From: Pegoplata infirma
Taxonomy: Eukaryota > Arthropoda > Insecta > Diptera > Anthomyiidae
Direction: 5' to 3'
Assembly: GCA_963921195.1 (NCBI GenBank)
Contig: OY992536.1
Coordinates: forward strand, 237,496,023-237,560,022
DNA length: 64,000 nucleotides
The notes beneath the pieces were generated by a model. It was not told the origin of the DNA. It worked only from the letters and a program-made list of their open reading frames with translations, and ran no database searches. This document shows, piece by piece, positions 1-10,648 of this stretch; position 1 is the first letter of the stretch, and each line of letters begins with the position of its first letter. Made by a program: the position numbers and the translations under genes.

Positions 1-360
1 GTCGATCGGTATACTTGAAGGTAGGTCTAGGACACAGTACATGAGTAGTAGGTTCACAGAGGTGTATTTGATGTGTGTAAGTATTAGTGACAGCACACGG
101 TGTAACTTTTGACGTTTCATACAAAATGTAAACAAACACCATAAATACATGCACAAAAGCTCACACGTACAGGCACACATACACTAGCCAGCGATGATAA
201 TTCTGTACTAAAAACCATACCACCATATTGGAAAGTACGAAATTAGCATCAGTGTTTGTATACTAGTCTGTACTGTGGTCTAGGACCAATATTTCGGGTA
301 GTTACAAACATCAGCACAAACTCATTATACCCTGTACCACAGAGCGGTGTAGGGTATAAT
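1..360 (+). mobile_element. INE-1-like element, subfamily C, 3' end (interrupted)
   Basis: This is the 3' end of an INE-1/DINE-1-like non-autonomous element. It has the GTCGATCGGTATACTT block, then GGTCTAGGAC, CAATATTTCGGGTAG, CTCATTATACCCTGTACCAC and the terminal GTGTAGGGTATAA. The same blocks in the same order occur in the fuller copy at 62595-63438. The element runs off the left edge of the window and is split by a small insertion at 34-276. Recognition rests on these blocks and on known Drosophila INE-1 structure. Confidence 0.65.
34..276. mobile_element. 243-bp MITE inserted in INE-C, with 10-bp duplication
   Basis: A short insertion is flanked by direct repeats GGTCTAGGAC at 24-33 and 277-286. 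Its ends are inverted: ACAGTACA at the left, and the reverse complement of the right end also begins ACAGTACA. The uninterrupted site is visible at 63354-63369, where GGTCTAGGAC runs straight into CAATATTTC. There is no coding capacity. An 8-10-bp duplication would fit several DNA transposon superfamilies (hAT, P, MULE), so the superfamily is left open. Confidence 0.65.
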
Positions 361-1377
361 TAGCCAAATCGAAGGGGGTTGTTTCCGAAAATATGAGATT
401 TGTCATGGAATGCCCCATATGCAAGTTTCGAGATAATCAAAGTATTCTGGTGGCAAAACCTTTTATGCCAGTGAAAAACTTGTTCATTTATATTCTCGAT
501 TTAACACCATAACAGTAATAATAAAGAAAATTAGCAAAATAAAAAAAGTTTCAATGTGATACAAATACGCAAACATTTATTAAATTAGGCTACACTTACT
601 TTAGCCTTAAACGGCTTCTAATCCAACAAAAAAACAGAAAAAAACATGAAAAAAAAACTTTTGCAAAACTAAAATCATCCTAAAAAAAGTTTAAGAAATA
701 TTATATTAGGCTTTAATTAAAGTTGGATATAAAACAAAATACAACAAGAATAAGAACATGTATATAAGGGAGGAGCAATTTTTTGTTATATTCGATTTCA
801 CTTGGTGTCGGGTTAAAAAAAAAAATTTTTCTCGAATTTCAAGTCAAAAAACAAACCTTAAGACATTGTTAAACGGACACAATATCTTTTTGCGTTAATT
901 CTTACTTTAAAACAGTGGTCGGCAGAAAGAAAGTATATGAATACATTGTTTAATGAATATAAATATGCATGTGTTAGTATATTTTTTAAACAAAGCGACA
1001 TCAACCAGCTTGTTGTTGTATTTTTATGCTCTTAGTTGTGAGTTTTGTTGACACTAGTGTTGAATACATGTGTATAGCCGAATGGGTTCGGGATCCATGT
1101 GCAATGGATGCCGAACACTACTTTAAAAGGCAACTATTCAGAACCCGACGCTAAGCGAAATCGCAAAACAAAACAAAAATTCGATCCACCCCAATATGTA
1201 CCAACTATACCACACACATACTTACATTTTAGCAAATTTTATGTTAGAAACTTTCGAAATAATGGTTAAAATGTTAAGTTTTAACATACACACACATATA
1301 CATACATATTGAGAAGCATAGAGAATCACGACTATCACACATTAGAGTGGCATTTCCTTCGACTTTTGATTTTTATT
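361..1377. other. No gene seen; one repeat terminus
   Basis: AT-rich sequence with no convincing ORF, RNA or promoter. At about 403-417 there is a lone right-hand terminus of the GGGGCATTCCA foldback family (GTCATGGAATGCCCC followed by ATAT). It directly follows the INE-C end and has no visible left partner. Confidence 0.4.
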
Positions 1378-1560
1378 CACTGAAAGAATTATTGTTCATA
1401 ATATCTATGAACAAATTTCATAAAACCAAATTCATAGAATCTATGAAACAATTAATTGGCTAAATGAATATTCATTAGTATTGTGAAATATTTCATAGAA
1501 TTTTATTCATAGATTTTGTTAGATTCATAGAAAAAAATCATAGAACTAATTAATGTTATT
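1378..1560 (+). mobile_element. CACT-TIR element (type U), left end only
   Basis: The sequence starts CACTGAAAGAATTATTGTTC and continues with many copies of TTCATAGAATC/CTATGAA. It matches, in inverted orientation, the right end of the complete element at 5094-5982. The right half is missing or replaced by later sequence, so this is a truncated relic. Confidence 0.6.
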
Positions 1561-1654
1561 CAAAGAAAAAAAGTCATCAATAAGCCTTTGATTTTTTTTA
1601 ATAATTAAAATAATGTTTAAATAATTAAAAAAAATAATAAATTTTTGAAAGCAA

Positions 1655-1765
1655 GAAACTAGGGTTTCTATTCGGGAGAAAATTCCCTGGAATTTATTTT
1701 TTTTTCAAAATCCCGGGATTTTTTCTTCCGGAAATTTCGGGAATTTGTCAATAACTTTTTTTTTT
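1655..1765. mobile_element. Possible hAT-like terminal fragment rich in TTCCCGGGA
   Basis: A block beginning CTAGGGTTTCTATTCGGGAG is followed by degenerate inverted TTCCCGGGAA-type words. TAGGG termini with short inverted subterminal motifs are common in hAT-like non-autonomous elements. No matching second end or duplication was found, so this is only a suggestion. Confidence 0.3.
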
Positions 1766-1889
1766 CAATATAATCAAATTACGTTTTTTTAATACAATTT
1801 TATATGATTTATTGAAATAAAATTAAAACTTGCATTACATTTAAATTATTGCAGAAAAATAGTTAGGATACGCTTCAAGTTGCATAAAA

Positions 1890-4575
1890 TTATTTTAATC
1901 AAACCAGCTTTCTAGCCCAAAATTTTACAAAAGTTACATTTTTTTAAAGGCTTCTAAGCCATAATTCGAGATGTGATCACAATTCTTTCCATTTTTTTTT
2001 TTTTAAATTTTTAAAATTGCACCTTTTATTTTTTGTCTCTGATTTATTTTATATGGTGCTCCAAAAAAAATAAATTGCTAGATATTGACCCTAACTTACC
2101 CTAGATATATTCATTTTGATGTAAAAATACGTCTCACAAAAATTTAGGATGATCGGAAATGGGTAAGGCGTTTTGCATGGTCCTTGAAGTTTAAAAAACG
2201 GATTACAAGGAAAAATATGATTTTTTTCCGTTTTCTCAATTTTTTTTATATTTTAAGTTAAGTTTTAATTCAAGTGGTTATAGATGTGGAGTAAAATGCC
2301 TTTTTAATAAGGTACTAAAAACTAAAATCGGTTGAAAATCAGCCAAGTTATAACAACTTCACCAGGCATCTAGAGTGTGTCATACCACATGATTAAAGAA
2401 TACGAGTCCCTTTTTTAAATTTATTGAAATTTTCTACTGTAATAACATTTATTCATTGTTCATGTTTCGGTGTATTTTTTTTTTTTTGGTTTTTTCAAAT
2501 TTTAACACAAAAAAAGGGTGTTGAAAATGCAGGCATTTTTAGCATTAATTTAAAACATGTTAGCAAAACACAATATGAACAAGTAGAAAAGTTAAATTCG
2601 ACTTGGCCGAATCTATGAATACCCTCCACAATGCCCATTTTAAGTGATAGTAAATTTTCTAACGTGAAAAATAACAGTTATGATTAGAAATATTTTATTT
2701 TGTGTAAAAAAAATTTTTTTTTAGTAATTAAAAAAAAAAAACTATTTTTTTTTGAGTGTAAAATTTTTTTCGAATTTTACATTCAAAAAAAAATTTACTA
2801 ATTTTTTTGAGTGTAAAATTTTTTTTTATTAATTTTTGAAAAAAAAAACAAATTTTTTTTTTGAGTGTAAATTTTTTTTGAGTGTAAAATTTTTTTTGAA
2901 TTTTACATTAAAAAAAAAATTTACTAATTTTTTTTTTGAGTGTAAAATTTTTTTTGAGTGTAACATTTTTTTCGAGTGTATTTTTTTTTTTGTTTTGGTA
3001 TAAAAATATTTTTGTGTGACAAAAATACGTTTTAAAATATTTTTGTGACTTACCAATGGTTGTAAAACAGGTTTAACGGGTTTTCACCAAGTGAATTTAA
3101 GGTGAAGCTAATCTGATATTCACGGTTTTGCTAATAACTTTTGAACCACTGGACCGATTTGGGTGAAATTCAACACGAACTAGGCTGGAGGAACGAAAAA
3201 TATATATGCCAAGCTTCAGCATCCTCAGAATTGATTTTCGAAAGTTATAGTGCTTTTTATCTCATAAATTCACGAAAAACCCTTGCCGAAATTCAGTCTT
3301 TTGCTCATAACTTTTGAACCACTGGACCGATTTCGCTGGATTGCAATACCAACCTGACCAGGTAAATGCCAAACATATATGCCAAACTTCAGGAGCCTCC
3401 GTAAAGTCTTTCAAAAGTTAGCGTGTTTTCAACAGACAGACAGACAGACAGACGGACAGACGGACGGACGGACGGACGGACGGACATCGCTAGATCGTCT
3501 TAAAATCGATCGAGGATCATGAATATATATACTTTATGGGGTCTTAGACCAATATTTCGAGGTGGTACAAACGGAATGACAAACTTATATATACCCTCTA
3601 TCACTAGAGTGGAGGGTATAAAAATACTTGTCATCTAAATACATTTGAACTTGAAGAATAAAAAAATGTTGAAATGAAAATTTTAATGAATTTCAAAAAT
3701 CGGATTGTATTGCTTAATCAAGTGGTCTGCCATACGTTAGATGCCTGGGGAAGTTTTAATAACTTGGCTGATTTTCAACCGATTTTAGTTTTTGGTACCT
3801 TATTAGAGAGGCATTTTACTCCGTATAACAATTCTGTAACCACTTGAACTTAAACTTAACTTAAAATACCAAAAAAATTGCGAAAACAGAAAAAAATTCA
3901 CATTTTTCCTTGCAATCCGTTTTCTAAACATCAAGGCCCATGCGGAACGCCTTACCCATGTCCGATCGGTCTTAATTTTTGTGAGGCGTATTTTTACCTC
4001 GAAATGAATATATCTAGGGTAAGTTACGGTCAGTATCTACCAATTTAATTTTTTTGGAGCACCATATAAAATTAATCAGAGTCAAAAAATAAAAGGTGCA
4101 ATTTTCAAAATTTAAAAAAAAAAATAGAACAAATTGCGATCACGTCTCGAATTATGGCTTAAAAGTTGCGTAATTTAGAGAAGAACTTTTAGACATTTAA
4201 AAAAAAATCGAAGGTTTCGGACTTTTTCAAAAAGTAGATTTTAATTTTTAAACGTTAAAAAATAAGTGATAATTACTTCGAGTAATTTTTTTAATATTTT
4301 TTTCTAAAACTACATTTAAATACCAACAAAACGTCGTCCAACTTTTTTTAAGATATCTATATTTTTAATTGGTCAAAATTAATTGAAAATTTCAATTTTT
4401 TCATTTTTTTTTAAAAATCGCCATTTTGAAAAATTGATTACTCAACACCATCTTGGAATAAAAGGCTGAAAATTGGTGTCCAAGTTGCATTTAATAAGTA
4501 CTAAAACATATTTAAAAATAAAATAAATGGAAAGGGGTCGGGTCTAAAAGTGAGTGATTTGGCCTAGAATGACCC
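1890..4575. mobile_element. Type D foldback element, left end lost, carrying INE-B
   Basis: Two long inverted arms face each other, roughly 1900-2400 and 3720-4220. For example GGAGCACCATATAAA at about 4056 mirrors TTTATATGGTGCTCC at about 2050. The right terminus reads GGTCGGGTCTAAAAGTGAGT...GAATGACCC at 4536-4575 and abuts ATATACTTTATGGGG, an INE-B internal site. The left terminus is not recognisable. An INE-B copy sits near the centre at 2578-3623. Other D copies lie at 22165-24369 and 27696-28213. No transposase is present. Confidence 0.65.
2578..3623 (+). mobile_element. INE-1-like element, subfamily B, near-complete
   Basis: The 5' end reads AACAAGTAGAAAAGTTAAATT, with a small hairpin around TTCGACTTGGCCGAA and then ATACCCTCCA. 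The 3' end is GAGTGGAGGGTATAAAA. The TACCCTCCA and GGAGGGTA words form subterminal inverted repeats. Internal parts are a T/A-rich GAGTGTAAAATTTT region, two diverged copies (about 3121-3250 and 3290-3420) of a segment containing AACTTTTGAACCACTGGACC, a GGAC microsatellite at about 3434-3485, and the ATATATACTTTATGGGGTC block. It has no coding capacity. In Drosophila such elements are regarded as Helentron-derived and mobilised in trans. Confidence 0.8.
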
Positions 4576-4670
4576 ATATACTTTATGGGGTCCTAGACCA
4601 ATATTTCGATGTGTTACAAACGGAATGATAAACTTATATACCCTCTATCACTAGAGTTGAGGGTATAAAA
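4576..4670 (+). mobile_element. INE-B 3' end, joined to type D element
   Basis: ATATACTTTATGGGGTCCTAG through GAGTTGAGGGTATAAAA forms the last ~95 bp of an INE-B copy. It begins exactly at the D right terminus, so the D element probably inserted into the ATATAT site of this INE copy and the left junction was later lost. Confidence 0.65.
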
Positions 4671-5360
4671 ACAATTTTATGAAAAAAAAATTGATAAAAA
4701 AAATTTATAAAAAATTTTTTTGATGAAAACAAAAAAAAATTGTTTAATAAAAAAAAACTTTTATGAAAAAAATAAATTTATGAAAAAAAAAATTTAATGA
4801 AAAAAAAAATTTATGAAAAAAAAATGATGAAACAAAAACAAAAATTGATGAAATAATAAAAAAAAAATTTGTGTGAAAATAAAAATTTTATGAAAAAAAG
4901 TTTTTGAAAAAAAAAAAATTTTATGAAAAGGAAATTGATAAAAAAAAAAAAATTAAGGAACAAAAAAAATAATGTAATAATGTAAGAGGCAAAAAAGTTG
5001 AAGAAAGTATGAAGTTAGGTTGAGATTGCTAATAATAGAATGGTAATGTTGTAAACTGTCAAAATTTATTCTGTAGAAACTATAAACTAACTACACTGAA
5101 AGAATTTTGTTCATTACGGCTATGAAAACGTACATTGATTCTATGAAAAAAATCATTAGAAGTGAGCCAATGATGCCCTTCATAGAATCTATGAAACAAA
5201 TTCATAGAAACCAGATACCTATGAAAAAGTTCATAGGCTATGGAAAAAAAATTTTATTGTTCAATTCTATTTTTATTTATTTGATTTTTATTTACTTTAT
5301 TATTATATTTTTATTTATTTACAATATTCTATTTTTAAAAATTTATTTATTTTTAACTTA

Positions 5361-5430
5361 TCCCCCACCGAGATTCGAACACAATACCAGTTGTTTGTGA
5401 AGCTAAGTCTCTAACCACTGAGCTAAAGTA
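5361..5430 (-). ncRNA. Degenerate tRNA-like module inside U2
   Basis: On the minus strand the sequence carries TTTAGCTCAGTGGTTAGAG, which fits the tRNA D-arm and pol III A box. About 40 nt downstream is GTGTTCGAATCTC, a near match to the T-arm and B box. The spacing is tRNA-sized, but I cannot pair a 7-bp acceptor stem and the T stem has mismatches. It is better seen as a tRNA-derived relic than as a working tRNA gene. It could still act as an internal pol III promoter. Confidence 0.5.
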
Positions 5431-5609
5431 AATAAACAAGTTATAACACTTTAAATCCATTTTCTGCTTTAAAATATTATGCTCTGCCACAATGCTCTGC
5501 CAAAATCTGTGTGTATGTTTGTAGAAAACAAAATGTTTGTGTATTTGCAGAAAAAAAATAACGAACATTACAAAACTAAGTGTTAGTCGGCGAGGTTTTC
5601 CTTCTTTGG

Positions 5610-5685
5610 TGGCGCTGATAGCTAAGGCGTCGATTATAAATTTCCTAGCCGGTAGGTCTTGGGTTCGAACCCCGCCAGGGCAGCA
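5610..5685 (+). ncRNA. Degenerate tRNA-like module inside U2
   Basis: The sequence contains GATAGCTAAGGCGTCG, an A-box/D-arm-like stretch of the kind seen in type II (Leu/Ser) tRNAs. It is followed by CTTGGGTTCGAACCCCGCC, which includes a perfect B-box core, GGTTCGAACCC, and the module ends CAGGGCAGCA. The B-box stem is good, but the 5' flank does not pair with the 3' acceptor-like end. I therefore call it a tRNA-derived pseudogene or pol III module, not a functional tRNA. Confidence 0.5.
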
Positions 5686-6073
5686 ATATATTTTTTTTTT
5701 TTACGTTTTTTATGTTTTTTTTTATATTTTTTATATTTTTTTAATATATTTATTCAAATTATTTAACTATTGTAACATTATTTTAATTTTTAAAAAATTA
5801 TTAATAGCATTTTTTTCTATGAATTTTTTCTATGAATCTTACAAAATCTATGAATAAAATTCTATGAAATATTTCACAATACTAATGAATATTCATTCAG
5901 CCAATGAATTGTTTCAAGGATTCTATGAATTTGGTTTTATGAAATATGTTCATAGATATTATGAACAATAATTCTTTCAGTGTATACCGGTTTCAAACAC
6001 CCCAGTTAGTGTCATCATCAGTAGGATTTTAAATGTCGGTTTGTCTTGTTAATGAAAACTGTTTTTTATATAT

Positions 6074-6375
6074 CCCTAGTAAAAATAGTTTCGTATATAG
6101 CCATGTATTAGTTGATACAAATATATCTTATTATACATACTTATATATTTTTATATTTAATTATATAAAAAATCAATCAGATAAGACCAAAATTCGTATC
6201 AAATTATATAAAATTTGATAGAACTCCAGATCAAATTTTATAAAATTTGATACGAATTTTGGTCTTATCTGAGTAATTTTTTATATAATTTAATATGTTT
6301 AGATATTTATACTTAAAATTAGATAACTTTGTATCAGTTTATACATGGATATATACAAAATCATTTTTACTAGGG
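6074..6375. mobile_element. 302-bp CCC-TIR foldback element V
   Basis: The ends are CCCTAGTAAAAATAG at the left and the inverse of CCCTAGTAAAAATGA at the right. They are flanked by AT at 6072-6073 and 6376-6377. Nearly the whole element is palindromic: GATAAGACCAAAATTCG at about 6180 mirrors CGAATTTTGGTCTTATC at about 6254. It has no coding capacity. The TIR pattern and 2-bp duplication match P, Q and W in this window. Confidence 0.65.
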
Positions 6376-6610
6376 ATGTGAATATTTATAGTTTCTACAG
6401 AATAAATGTTGACAGTTTCCAACACTACAATTCTATTTCTTTTGTTGAAAAAAATATGTTTCGTTTTATTCACCATCTGGTGAAAAACGCTTTTATTCAC
6501 CAGCAGGTGAGTTATTATCCAAGGTACAAAACGAAAATGCAAACCTTTTTGGTTTTAAGAAAATGAAACAGTAATTCTTATATTATTTTTTGTTAGTCGT
6601 TTGCTTATAC

Positions 6611-7205
6611 TAGCTTAGTTAGAAATGGGCACATGTGGAGGTTAGAGCGTGATTCACGTGAGTCACGCGTGATCACGCGTGAGTGTGACTGATTTCAATT
6701 TTACTCACGTGATTGTGAGTGAGTGTGAGTGAAGAAAAAATTGCGTGAGTGTGCGTGAGTAAGATTTTTACGTGAGTGAGTGTGCGTTAGTCTAATTTTT
6801 TGCGTGAGTTTGCGTGATTTATTTTCTCTTCTTATTTTCTTTTGTACCAAAAAAAGCATCAAAAAATTATAAAATATGGCTTAGTTTAATATTTTTAACG
6901 AAAAAAACATAAAAAAATTTAAAATTTAGCTAAAGTTTAAATTTTGCTGAAAATTTTAAAAGATTTTTGAAATTATAGTTTTTGAATTTTTTTTGTATAA
7001 ATAAGTGTTTCGTGAGTGTGAGTGAAGCTTGCGTGAGTGCACGTGAGTGCACGTGAGTGTGAGTTGTATTAAATTTACTCACGTGATTGTGAGTGAGTGT
7101 AGTAGAAAAATGTGCTCTTGAGTGAGTGTGCGTGATTCAAAAATTTCTGTCGTGAGCGTGAGTGAGTGCGAGCCAAAAATCACTCACGCGCCCATCCCAT
7201 CTCTA
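6611..7205. mobile_element. hAT-like element L1, GTGAGTG-rich
   Basis: The right end is CACTCACGCGCCCAT...CTCTA and the left contains TAGAAATGGGCAC. The flanks GCTTATAC (6603-6610) and CCTTATAC (7206-7213) form a 7/8-match 8-bp duplication, as expected for hAT insertions. Both subterminal zones are dense arrays of GTGAGTG and its inverse CACTCAC. The left end has a few extra bases relative to L2. No transposase is present. Sister copies lie at 10171-10648, 24423-24597 and 41467-41907. Confidence 0.7.
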
Positions 7206-7290
7206 CCTTATACAGTCAAACTCAGGTGGCGTCCTGCATCATTTTTTAAAATTAGACACCAGCCTAAAAACATTACCATGTTAAAAAATG

Positions 7291-8020
7291 CCGTTCTAAT
7301 CACAAATACATATGGATGTACGTATAAATAAGTTTATTATTCTAAAAGCCAAACAAAATTGGTTACATTTTCCAGTTTAACTTTATGTGCATATTTTAGT
7401 TCTACAATGATAGTTTGTTATCCTTGTGTCTATGTGTTAGTGTTTGTAGCAAAAAACACAACACTCAACATACCAATACACACACACATACACTCACTCA
7501 CTGACACACACACACACACTTTTAAATGAGGTCACATTTGGTATTAATTAGTTTCGTAGTATAAGTATATCACAACAAGAAGTTGAAGACAAAGAATTTA
7601 TTTAAGTATATAAATTGAGTATGGATGCATTAGTTTTAACCACTCGTTTTCTCTGGGGGATTTTATGTTAAATAGTATATAAACTTGTGTTTTTCCTGTT
7701 GTCCCTTTTGTTTAATTAACTAAATTAATTGTAAAATGTAATTTACATAAATTGAAATCACTTCAAATAACTACAAATGTTGAATAAATAAAATATTTTT
7801 GGTTGTTTCATTATATTAATAATGGATACGAACATACATAGAAAGAGTAGAATACAGAATATGCATATTGGCACAATGAAGGATTTCTTGGTCGAAAGGA
7901 CACATTTTGAAATATATTACAAAACTGAAAGAAACATTTCTCATCGTATTGATGAAACAGTTTGATTGCTTGATGCATTTTGTGGATATGTTTGAATAAG
8001 TTGGACCTTATTTTGTATTT
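7291..8020. other. No gene seen; CA-rich microsatellite
   Basis: AT-rich unique-looking sequence with no supported ORF. A CACACA/CACT-rich simple repeat lies at about 7478-7522. No repeat family was recognised in the rest. Confidence 0.4.
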
Positions 8021-8114
8021 TTATACCCTCCATTCTAGTGATAGAGAGAATATATCAGTTTGTCACCCGTTTGTAACACCTCGAAATATTGGTCTAGGAC
8101 CTAATAAAGTATAT
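8021..8114 (-). mobile_element. INE-B fragment, first half of a copy split by E1
   Basis: Read on the minus strand this is the INE-B 3' end: the ATACTTTAT block, GACCAATATTTCGAGGTG, then GGGTATAAAA. It stops at AAAGTATAT where the type E element begins. The rest of the copy resumes 10 kb away at 18160-18198 (ATATATATTCATGATCCTCG), so the two pieces bracket one insertion. Confidence 0.75.
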
Positions 8115-8749
8115 GGGACATTCCATGTCAAATCGGACACTTTGAAATTTTTTTTTTTAGATTTTCCCAATTTGTTTACAGTTTTAAGTGTATCCTTCTA
8201 AAACTCCTTTGTGGTAAATTTTCAGATTTTTTTGATGACCCGTTCAAAAGATATCGAATTTTTAAAAAATTGGTAGTTTTTTCCTCTACTCAAACTTCTT
8301 TTACTTATAACTTCTTCAATAATGGTCCAAATTTAATTTTTTTTTTCAAAATTTTTGTTTTTTTACGTACTTTAAAAAAAAAAATCTCAAAAAATTATGT
8401 CATTAACTGTATGTAGTTTATTTAAAAAGTTTTCCGTTTAGTCGTTTTTAAAAGAAAAAACATTTGTTTGATGTTCAGTTTTTATAAATGACTACTTCAG
8501 TCCTTTGTTTCAAAAATAACACACTAAAAAATAAAGTCATTTATTTTTGTTCTGTAAATAAAAACTACTGATTATTCTTTTGATTTTTAATGATTTGTGT
8601 AAGTAATTTTTTTTTAAATTGTTGGTATTTTTTAATGAAATATCATTAGTTTTTACCTACACAAGTCAGTTATTTTTTTGTAGAAAAAAAGTTCAAGAAA
8701 TTATTTATAGAAATATAAAAACATGTTAGTATCAAGTGACTTTGGCACG

Positions 8750-8806
8750 ATGGGTAGAGTGTCTGGCCAGAATGTAGTTGATTGCGGGATCGATTCCCCA
8801 AAATTT
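8750..8806 (+). ncRNA. tRNA-like module inside J1
   Basis: GATGGGTAGAGTGTCTGGCC resembles a tRNA D-loop/anticodon 5' region (compare GGTAGAGC in many tRNAs). It is followed at tRNA spacing by GCGGGATCGATTCCCC, which resembles a T-arm/B box. The acceptor stem is not evident. The module is conserved in J2 at 53853-53911 on the other strand. Confidence 0.45.
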
Positions 8807-8975
8807 GATTAAAAATTTTTAAAAAAACATTTTAATAGAAAATTGTGAAAAATAACCTACGAATCATTAATTTTTATTGTTTTCGTAGGTTATTTTTTTT
8901 GGAATTTGTTGGTAAAAATAACAGAACTATCATTAATTTTTAATGTTTTCGTAGGTTATTTTTTTCGAATTTGTT

Positions 8976-9533
8976 CACTCAAAAAATTATGTTAGTAAAA
9001 TCAACTGAAAATGTCAGTTAAAATAACTACATTGTAAGTTGTTTTGGGGTCAACTACTTTTTCAGTTAAATCAACTAACAATGTTAGTTATTTTAACTGA
9101 CAAAAATTAACTGACTTATGTAGTAAAAACAACTTACTTTTGTAGTCAAAACAACTAAAATGTAGTAAAAATAAAAAAATCTACAAAAAAAAATTTTCAG
9201 AAAAAAAAATTTAAGACCAAATTTTTTCAAAGTTTTTTTTTTAAAAAAAAGTTGTGAAAAATAAAAAAACGAAAATTTATATTTATTTTTAGGAAAAAAA
9301 AACTTTGAAAATTTTTCAGAGATAAAAAAAATAAAATTAACTACTTTAAATAACTGTTACTACATCACAGTACTTTTTTGTTAGTAGTTCAAAAAAACGA
9401 CTTAAAATAACTAACAGAAATAGTTGTTTGATATTTTTTATACAAAAACAACTGACTTTGTAGTTGAAAATAACATACTACTGTAAAATATACAAACAAC
9501 TAACATGTAGTAACTTACATAATTTTCTGAGTG
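8976..9533. mobile_element. CACT-TIR element I2 inserted in J1, TT duplication
   Basis: A 558-bp element with ends CACTCAAAAAATTATGTTAG and the inverse of CACTCAGAAAATTATG, flanked by TT on both sides (8974-8975; 9534-9535). The empty site is visible in J2, where the equivalent sequence reads GAATTTGTTGGTA on the complementary strand. It is rich in TAGTTGTTTT and AACTGACA words. It has no ORF. I1 at 13553-14105 is the same family in inverse orientation. Confidence 0.75.
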
Positions 9534-10170
9534 TTGGTAAAAAAGAATGAAGAAACCGTAATTTTTTAATGACTAATGTTATTTATTTTAGAAAATTTTG
9601 TCAACAGTAAAAAATTAATGTTGATGTTTGTTAAAAATAATGAATAATTACTGGGATGGTTTTCAATTGTTTATTCACTAGTTTTAAGTGTGTTTTCATT
9701 TGTTTTTGCCTACAAAATATTTTGAGTGTAAAATCATTTTTACTGCTCCAATGGTGCGTCATAGAGGGGTCATTTATGAGACCGACCCCATTAATTTTTA
9801 CGTCTTAACATTTCTTTGGAACAAACTAATATCCTATCTCCAATTTCTAAGGGGGCTCCCACACAAAACGACATTTTTTAAAATTTGCTCCAATCGCTCT
9901 AACTGCCCTAATAGTGCCCTTAGAGTAGGTTATGTTTTAAAAAAATGTTGTAGGGTAAAAATAAATGGTGGTCGGTCTCACTAATGCCCCCTCTCGGACG
10001 CACCATTGGACCGGTAGAAGCTGATTAAACAAAACAAATTTACAAAAAATAAAAAATTGTATGGGGACCGCCTTAACAATTAGAAATAGAGGGTAGGTGA
10101 GTTTAGAGAAAATGTTTGGACTAAAAAAATATTGTAAGTCGGTCATACATGTGGATAAGGTACTTGGGAT

Positions 10171-10648
10171 TAGAGATGGGCGCTGGTCACGTGATTTGCG
10201 TGATTCACGTGAATCACGCGTGAATCACGCGTGAGTGTGAGTGATTTTCATTTCAATCACGTGATTGTGAGTGAGTGTGAGTTGAAAAAAAATCTGAGTG
10301 AGTGATTAGTGAGTGAGTCATTTATTTTTTGCGTGAGTCTGCGTGATTAGATTTTTTGATTTGCCCAATTTTTTTTTAATTTTTTGTAAAAATTTTTTTT
10401 TTGGAATTTTTTCTTTTTTTGGTAAGAAATTTTATTGCGTGAGTAGATTTTGCGTGACTCACGCGTGAGTGTAATTGAATCTTGCGTGAGTCAGGCGTGA
10501 GCGTGAGTAACTTTTTTATTACTCACGTGAATAGTGAGTGAGCGTGAATAACAAAAAAAATTGCGTGAGTGATTAGTGAGTGATTCGATTATTTTTTGCG
10601 TGAGCGTGAGTGAGTGTGAGTCAAAATCCACTCACGCGCCCATCTCTA
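10171..10648. mobile_element. hAT-like element L2 with perfect 8-bp duplication
   Basis: TIR TAGAGATGGGCGC at the left and GCGCCCATCTCTA at the right, with CTTGGGAT duplicated at 10163-10170 and 10649-10656. The 478-bp body is mainly GTGAGTG/CACGTGA arrays flanking a short T-rich core. The 8-bp duplication and TAGAGATGGGC terminus are typical of non-autonomous hAT elements in insects. Confidence 0.85.

Larger units (their letters stand above)
5094..5982. mobile_element. CACT-TIR element (type U2) with TA duplication
   Basis: An 889-bp element with termini CACTGAAAGAATT...AATTCTTTCAGTG, flanked by TA at 5092-5093 and 5983-5984. The subterminal regions are packed with CTATGAA and its inverse. 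It holds two tRNA-like modules in opposite orientation (5361-5430 and 5610-5685) but no transposase. A TA duplication is compatible with a Tc1/mariner-type origin, but related I elements in this window use TT and TG, so the superfamily stays open. Confidence 0.7.
4674..7290. mobile_element. Composite repeat M with nested U2, V and L insertions
   Basis: After an INE end comes an ATGAAAAAAAATT low-complexity array (about 4674-4965), then a hairpin whose arms are 5026-5090 and 6378-6436 (TTTATTCTGTAGAAACTATAAA and its inverse). Next are CACC..GGTGAA palindromes (6465-6515) and a tail with AGGTGGCGTCCTGCA...AACATTACCATGTTAAA. The same order recurs at 52551-53480, 54039-56771 and 63440-63835. Three insertions interrupt this copy (5094-5982, 6074-6375, 6611-7205). 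Its class is unknown and it has no protein. Confidence 0.5.
8386..9728. mobile_element. CACT-TIR element J1, carrying I2
   Basis: The left end is CTCAAAAAATTATGTC and the right end is ACAAAATATTTTGAGTG, after which E sequence resumes at TAAAATCATTTTTACTGCTC. Compared with other E copies about 220 bp of E are missing at this junction. The interior contains a tRNA-like module at about 8750-8806 and CGTAGGTTATTTTT repeats, and it is split by the I2 element. J2 at 53482-57020 is an inverted-orientation relative. It has no coding capacity. Confidence 0.6.

Noticed and set aside
5361..5685. Functional tRNA genes
   Set aside because: A and B boxes are good but no 7-bp acceptor stem can be paired and the stems have mismatches, so they are annotated as tRNA-like modules only.
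7478..7522. CACACA-rich stretch as part of a mobile element
   Set aside because: It is a simple microsatellite with no inverted ends or duplication around it.
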